Source: Actinomycetota bacterium
Lineage (GTDB): Bacteria > Actinomycetota > Thermoleophilia > UBA2241
Reading direction: 5' to 3'
Length of the DNA: 8,002 bases
NCBI GenBank assembly: GCA_012719015.1
Contig: JAAYBE010000204.1
Span: forward strand, 1-8,002
This document shows positions 4,942 through 8,002 of this stretch, one piece after another. The notes beneath the pieces are model-generated. The model made no database searches, was not told where the DNA came from, and was given only the letters and a program-made list of their open reading frames with translations. The position numbers were made by a program, and so were the translations under genes. The number at the start of each line of letters is the position of its first letter. Within the stretch, counting starts at the first letter, position 1.

Positions 4942-5940
4942 TCACACCACCCTGGTAACAAGCAGTGCGACGACGACCGCGGCGAGGCCGATGCGGTACC
5001 AGCCGAAGACGGCCAGGGTGTGGCGGCCCAGGTAGCCGACCATCCACTTGATCGACAGTGCGGCTGCGACGAAGGCGGCGACCATCCCGACGGCCGGCGC
5101 CGCCGACCCGAGGGTCGCGACGATGGCGCCGCCCTCCTTGACCGTCTCGTAGAGGGAGGCGCCGGTGAGCGTCACGAGGCCGAGCAGGAAGCTGTACTCC
5201 ACGGCGGCCTGGGTGCTGAGCCCGACCAGCCGCCCGCCGAGGATCGTCACGAGGCTGCGGCTCACCCCCGGCCACATGGCGACGCACTGCAGCAGGCCGA
5301 CGACGACGGCGCGGCGGACGGTGAGATCCTCGAGGCGGTCGCCCGCGTTCGAGTCGTGTCCCGCGCGCACATCGTGCCGGGCGACGACCAGGATGACCAG
5401 GCCGCCCGCGAGCCAGGCCACGGTGATCGGCCAGAGGTGGAAGAGGTGGTCCTTGAGCAGTCGCTCGCCGAGCACGCCGATGATCACGGCGGGGACCACT
5501 GAGGCGATCAGGGCCACGGCGAGGCGTCGGCCGGCGGGGTCGCGTCCGGCGATGCCGCGCAGCATGCCCCACACACGGCGCCGGTAGAGCACGACCACGG
5601 CGACGATGGCGCCGAACTGGATGACGATCACGTAGGCGTCCACGGCCGCCTTCTCCGCCTCCGTGTCGGTGAGTCCGAGCGCCTCCGTCGCCAGCAGCAG
5701 ATGACCCGTGGAGCTGACCGGAAGGTACTCGGTCAGGCCCTCCACGATCCCGAGGATGACCGCATCGGCGATGGAGAGTCCCGTGTCGCCGTCCGCCACC
5801 GCGGCCGGCGCCGGCGAGGGGGAGGGGACGGTCGACGCCGCCGCCGGCGTCGCGAAGGTCGCCGCGGCCAGGCCGCACACGGCGGCGAGGAGCAGGACGG
5901 CGACTCCGGGGAGGGGCGAGCGTCGAAGGGTGCGCGACAT
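4942..5940 (-). CDS. uppP: Undecaprenyl-diphosphatase UppP/BacA with signal-peptide-like extension (EC 3.6.1.27)
   Basis: This integral membrane enzyme dephosphorylates undecaprenyl diphosphate so the lipid carrier can be reused in cell-wall synthesis; overexpression of the family gives bacitracin resistance. The 332-aa protein has the catalytic block EGLTEYLPVSSTGH (67-80), with E67, E71 and H80 at the same spacing as E. coli E17, E21 and H30, and a second block PGVSRS (224-229). Both halves of the inverted repeat are present, with several hydrophobic helices. Residues 1-54 are extra: a basic start, a hydrophobic stretch (12-29), an AAA-S cleavage-like site near 35/36 and a Pro/Ser/Ala linker. 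Family members are usually about 265-285 aa. I chose ATG 5940 because a TAGAGT -10 box ends 7 nt upstream; the longer frame to 5976 would run through the promoter. It converges on tRNA-Leu 34 bp away. Confidence 0.94.
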   Translation of the reverse strand: MSRTLRRSPLPGVAVLLLAAVCGLAAATFATPAAASTVPSPSPAPAAVADGDTGLSIADAVILGIVEGLTEYLPVSSTGHLLLATEALGLTDTEAEKAAVDAYVIVIQFGAIVAVVVLYRRRVWGMLRGIAGRDPAGRRLAVALIASVVPAVIIGVLGERLLKDHLFHLWPITVAWLAGGLVILVVARHDVRAGHDSNAGDRLEDLTVRRAVVVGLLQCVAMWPGVSRSLVTILGGRLVGLSTQAAVEYSFLLGLVTLTGASLYETVKEGGAIVATLGSAAPAVGMVAAFVAAALSIKWMVGYLGRHTLAVFGWYRIGLAAVVVALLVTRVV

Positions 5941-5947
5941 GGTCCGT

Positions 5948-5953
5948 ACTCTA
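5948..5953 (-). promoter_or_regulatory. -10 box of uppP, leaderless arrangement
   Basis: On the minus strand TAGAGT (TANNNT) is followed by exactly 7 nt and then the ATG. There is no Shine-Dalgarno sequence, so the mRNA should start at or next to the A of the start codon. No -35 consensus is evident. Confidence 0.6.
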
Positions 5954-5965
5954 TGCGCCACGACC

Positions 5966-5981
5966 GCGGGTCGCACCCCGC
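5966..5981 (-). terminator. Weak hairpin between khtU and uppP
   Basis: GCGGG (5966-5970) pairs with CCCGC (5977-5981) around a 6-nt loop. It lies after the khtU stop and just upstream of the uppP -10 box on the minus strand. It has no U-tract and the stem is short, so termination is only a possibility. Confidence 0.2.
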
Positions 5982-6047
5982 ATGCGCACCGTCATGTGCA
6001 GTGCGGTAAGACTCCGGCTGCTGTTTGGAGCGCGCGCACCGGCGGCG

Positions 6048-7280
6048 TCAGGAAGCGCCGGCGCGGCCGGCCGGCCCGGCGTCCGACGCGCCCGGCTGCG
6101 CCGGCGTGCGGGTCAGCCGCAGCCGCCGGCTCAACGTGAGGAGGCCGCTGGAGTACCTCGTGAGCAGTGGACCCGCGATCGCGGTGAGCAGTACGTAGGT
6201 GGCGGCGAGCGGGCCCAGCGCCGACTCTGTGCCGGCGGCCACTCCGAGGCCGGCGATGACGATCGAGAACTCCCCGCGCGCTACCAACGCCGTCCCGGCG
6301 CGCAGCCGCCCGGCCACTCCGCTGATACGCAGGGCCGCCAGCCAGCCCGTGTACAGCTTGGCGGCGGCCGTGACCACGAAGAGCAGGACCGCGACTGCCA
6401 GCACTCCCACCATCGCGCCGACGTCGATCTGCAGCCCGAACGAGACGAAGAAGATGGCCGCGAACAGATCGCGCAGGGGGCTGAGCAGCTCACGGGAGCG
6501 GTCGGCGATGGATCCCGAGATGGACAGACCGACGAGGAAGGCGACGACTCCGGCGGAGACGTTGAGCAGCTCCGCAGCGCCGCCGGCGAGGAGGAGCAGT
6601 CCCACGACGGTGAGCAGGACCACCTCGCTCTTGGGGTGGGAGATCCCCTTGTTGACCACGTGGCCGTGGCGGTGGGCGAAGAAGAGCGTGATCACGGTCA
6701 GGCCGGCGGCTGCGACCGCCAGCCCCGCTGCCTTGAAGAGGCTTCCGCCGGCCAGCAGCACCGCGATGAGCGGGAGGTACGGGGCCATGGCGAGGTCCTC
6801 CGCCACGAGGACGGAGAGGATGGCCGGCGTCTCGCGGTTGCCCAGCCGGCCGAGGTCGTCCAGCACTTTGGCGACGATGCTCGACGACGAGACATACGTC
6901 ACGCCGCCGAGGAGGAGCGACGGGAGCATCTCCCAGCCCAGCAGGAGTCCCGCCGCCATCCCGGGCGAGAAGCCGAGCACGAAGTCGGCGATGCTCGGGC
7001 CGTATCCGGCGCGCAGGCTGCTCACGATCTCGTGGATGGTGTACTCGACACCCAGCATGAACAGCAGGAGGATCACGGCGACCTGCGACTCGATGACGAT
7101 GACCTCGGCGTCGATCGACGGCGGCGCGACGGCGCCGATCACGAGTCCCGCGATGAGGTAGAGCGGGATGGGAGAGAACCCCGTCCGCGCCGCCAGACGG
7201 GCGAGGAGCGCCAGGACGAGGATGACGGCGCCCACCTCGAGCAGGAAGCTCGCGCCGCCTGCCGAGACAGCTACCGGCAC
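6048..7280 (-). CDS. khtU: CPA2-type K+(Na+)/H+ antiporter, KhtU-like membrane subunit
   Basis: This 410-aa multi-spanning membrane protein of the Na+/H+ exchanger (CPA2) fold is about the same length as Bacillus subtilis KhtU, a potassium/proton antiporter. Around 12 hydrophobic segments are visible. Family motifs are LLLFMLGVEYT (71-81), TYVSSSSIVAKVL (128-140), the ion-site region VAEDLAM (159-165, D162) and ARGEFSIVIA (334-343). There is no RCK domain fused at the C terminus; regulation is supplied by the separate khtT just upstream, 7 nt away, an arrangement matching khtT-khtU. The GTG at 7280 is chosen because it follows the khtT stop (7288-7290). The open frame continues upstream to 7487 but only inside khtT and encodes Ser/Pro/Arg-rich noise. 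No clear ribosome binding site is present, so translation is probably coupled to khtT. Ion preference is inferred from homology. Confidence 0.92.
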   Translation of the reverse strand: MPVAVSAGGASFLLEVGAVILVLALLARLAARTGFSPIPLYLIAGLVIGAVAPPSIDAEVIVIESQVAVILLLFMLGVEYTIHEIVSSLRAGYGPSIADFVLGFSPGMAAGLLLGWEMLPSLLLGGVTYVSSSSIVAKVLDDLGRLGNRETPAILSVLVAEDLAMAPYLPLIAVLLAGGSLFKAAGLAVAAAGLTVITLFFAHRHGHVVNKGISHPKSEVVLLTVVGLLLLAGGAAELLNVSAGVVAFLVGLSISGSIADRSRELLSPLRDLFAAIFFVSFGLQIDVGAMVGVLAVAVLLFVVTAAAKLYTGWLAALRISGVAGRLRAGTALVARGEFSIVIAGLGVAAGTESALGPLAATYVLLTAIAGPLLTRYSSGLLTLSRRLRLTRTPAQPGASDAGPAGRAGAS

Positions 7281-7287
7281 GGCTCGG

Positions 7288-7773
7288 TCAGCTGCCGCGC
7301 AGCAGGGTCGCGAGGGCCTCGACGCCCCGGGGCGTGCCGACCACGACAGCCACGTCTCCGGGGACGAGCACGAACGTGGAGGGAGGGGCGGCGATGGTGG
7401 ACTCGCCGCGGATGACGGCGACGATGGTGGCCGCCTCCTCGTCCTGGTGCTCGATGTCGTGGAGCGTGCAGTGGGCGCAGGTCGCACCGCGGTCCACCGG
7501 CAGCCAGTCGATCGCCAGCCCCTGCATGGAGAGGCGCATGGACGTCACCTCTTCGGTGACCTGTGACTGGCCGAGGATCTCGGCGAGCGCCCGTGCGTCC
7601 TCGCGGGTGAGGCGGAGGACCTCGTGGCACGCGTCAGGGTCGTCGGGGCTGCAGAGGAGCAACTCGGAGCGACCGCTGTGATGATTGATGAGGACGACGC
7701 CCGTGCCGTCCCGGGTGACGAAATCGAACCGGATGCCCACGCCGGGCAGGCGCGTCTCGTTGATGCTGGTCAT
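7288..7773 (-). CDS. khtT: KhtT-like RCK_C (TrkA-C) regulatory subunit of the antiporter
   Basis: This 161-aa soluble protein has the KhtT layout: an N-terminal domain (about 1-75, beginning NETRLPGVGIRFDF) and a C-terminal RCK_C/TrkA-C domain (about 80-161, ending in the PGDVAVVVG core). In B. subtilis KhtT forms a complex with KhtU, inhibits it, and releases it in response to ligand (c-di-AMP binds the RCK_C domain) and pH. Whether this protein binds c-di-AMP is inferred. Unlike the Bacillus protein as I recall it, it carries C99, C102, H105 and H109 (C-x2-C-x2-H-x3-H) at the start of the RCK_C domain, a possible metal or redox site. ATG 7773 is chosen because a TACACT -10 box ends 7 nt upstream. 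An in-frame upstream ATG at 7809 would place the promoter inside the gene. Confidence 0.88.
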   Translation of the reverse strand: MTSINETRLPGVGIRFDFVTRDGTGVVLINHHSGRSELLLCSPDDPDACHEVLRLTREDARALAEILGQSQVTEEVTSMRLSMQGLAIDWLPVDRGATCAHCTLHDIEHQDEEAATIVAVIRGESTIAAPPSTFVLVPGDVAVVVGTPRGVEALATLLRGS

Positions 7774-7780
7774 GCCGGGG

Positions 7781-7809
7781 AGTGTATCGCAGCCGCCATC
7801 GTGCGCCAA
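7781..7809 (-). promoter_or_regulatory. Promoter of khtT-khtU, leaderless
   Basis: On the minus strand TTGGCG (7809-7804, 4 of 6 to TTGACA) is followed by 17 bp and TACACT (7786-7781). Seven nucleotides later comes the khtT ATG, with no Shine-Dalgarno. This is the best -35/-10 pair in the window. It is divergent from the nif3 promoter in a 95-bp gap. Confidence 0.65.
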
Positions 7810-7855
7810 AGCGCCGTCGGGGAGCTGAGGGGCGGGTCCGGCGTGCGGGCTGGGG

Positions 7856-7861
7856 TAGTAT
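7856..7861 (+). promoter_or_regulatory. -10 box of the NIF3-family gene, leaderless arrangement
   Basis: TAGTAT (TANNNT) followed by exactly 7 nt and the ATG at 7869, with no Shine-Dalgarno. The transcript should begin at or beside the start codon. The -35 region is not recognisable. Confidence 0.55.
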
Positions 7862-7868
7862 TCGCCAT

Positions 7869-8002
7869 ATGAACGTGGGGGATGTGATCGTCGCGGTCGA
7901 TCGTCTGGCGCCGTTCGCGCTGGCGGAGCCGTGGGACCATGTGGGACTGCAGGTCGGATCGCCGCACGACGGTCTGTCGCGCGACGCCGCGGCGTCGCCC
8001 GA
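7869..8002 (+). CDS. NIF3/YbgI (DUF34) family protein, N-terminal part only (runs off the right edge)
   Basis: The 44 visible codons begin MNVGDVIVAVDRLAPFALAE and continue to PWDHVGLQVG (21-30), the hallmark N terminus of NIF3-like dinuclear-metal proteins (family pattern E-W-D-N-V-G-L-x-V-G). The family forms hexameric rings with a two-metal site; it is often labelled GTP cyclohydrolase 1 type 2, but the physiological role is unsettled. The metal-binding His residues lie beyond the window. His24 replaces the more usual Asn in WDNVGL. The start follows the TAGTAT box by 7 nt. The gene is divergent from khtT. Confidence 0.87.
   Translation, partial: MNVGDVIVAVDRLAPFALAEPWDHVGLQVGSPHDGLSRDAAASP

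Noticed and set aside
4700..5878. A 392-codon minus-strand open frame overlapping uppP and running through the tRNA
   Set aside because: It is a shifted-frame shadow of uppP, rich in Arg/Gly/Pro, and crosses a tRNA gene and the end of ppx/gppA.
5941..5976. Upstream ATG of uppP at 5976
   Set aside because: The extra 12 codons run through the TAGAGT -10 box, and the ATG at 5940 fits the leaderless spacing.
5982..7415. A 477-codon plus-strand open frame opposite khtU
   Set aside because: It is antisense to a well-supported antiporter gene, and its product is Gln/Asp/Arg/His-rich low-complexity sequence typical of the reverse strand of GC-rich membrane-protein genes. No ribosome binding site or family motif.
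7281..7487. Upstream extension of khtU to an ATG at 7487
   Set aside because: The extra 69 codons overlap khtT out of frame and encode Ser/Pro/Arg noise; the GTG at 7280 gives the normal family length.
7774..7809. Upstream ATG of khtT at 7809
   Set aside because: It would put both the -35 and -10 boxes inside the coding region; KhtT homologues start close to the sequence beginning at 7773.
1..8002. CRISPR arrays, insertion sequences, phage genes, toxin-antitoxin pairs or other defence systems
   Set aside because: No regularly spaced repeats, transposase or integrase motifs, or small paired toxin-type genes are visible; all good-sized genes are housekeeping or transport families.

Overview
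The window is GC-rich bacterial chromosome with ordinary housekeeping content. The run eno, membrane zinc-ribbon/TPR protein, FtsB/DivIC-type division protein, DUF501, Ppx/GppA is an actinobacterial gene order. TANNNT -10 boxes placed for leaderless translation and the absence of U-tract terminators also fit Actinomycetota. A deep-branching, non-model lineage such as a Coriobacteriia relative is my guess from family resemblance only. I see no phage, insertion sequence, CRISPR array or toxin system.

Layout. The left edge (1-101, minus) holds the start of a small zinc-ribbon protein, divergent from enolase (eno, 312-1604, plus) across about 210 bp that contain a perfect 12-bp inverted repeat. 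After eno come about 250 non-coding bp packed with tandem hairpins. Then follow a plus-strand series: zinc ribbon-TM-TPR protein (1861-2667), FtsB/DivIC-like septum protein (2782-3255), DUF501 protein (3263-3814) and Ppx/GppA phosphatase (3811-4767). The last three are tightly packed and the last two overlap by GTGA. A tRNA-Leu(UAA) gene (4821-4907) with its own TATACT -10 box follows. It faces undecaprenyl-diphosphatase uppP (4942-5940, minus), which carries an unusual signal-peptide-like N-terminal extension. Upstream of uppP on the same strand is a K+/H+ antiporter pair, khtT (7288-7773) and khtU (6048-7280). The right edge starts a divergent NIF3-family gene (7869 onward, plus).

How the genes fit together. 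eno supplies glycolysis. The FtsB-like protein and UppP serve division and recycling of the peptidoglycan lipid carrier. Ppx/GppA handles polyphosphate or (p)ppGpp-type nucleotides. KhtT/KhtU is a two-part potassium efflux system in which the soluble RCK_C subunit gates the antiporter.

The most interesting signals are these: three protein genes (uppP, khtT, nif3) with a TANNNT box exactly 7 nt before the ATG and no Shine-Dalgarno, implying leaderless mRNAs; a tRNA whose promoter puts the transcript start almost on the mature 5' end; a C-x2-C-x2-H-x3-H cluster in KhtT; the signal-peptide extension on UppP; and the structured eno downstream region with mutually exclusive stems. I found no convincing evidence of a wholly new system.
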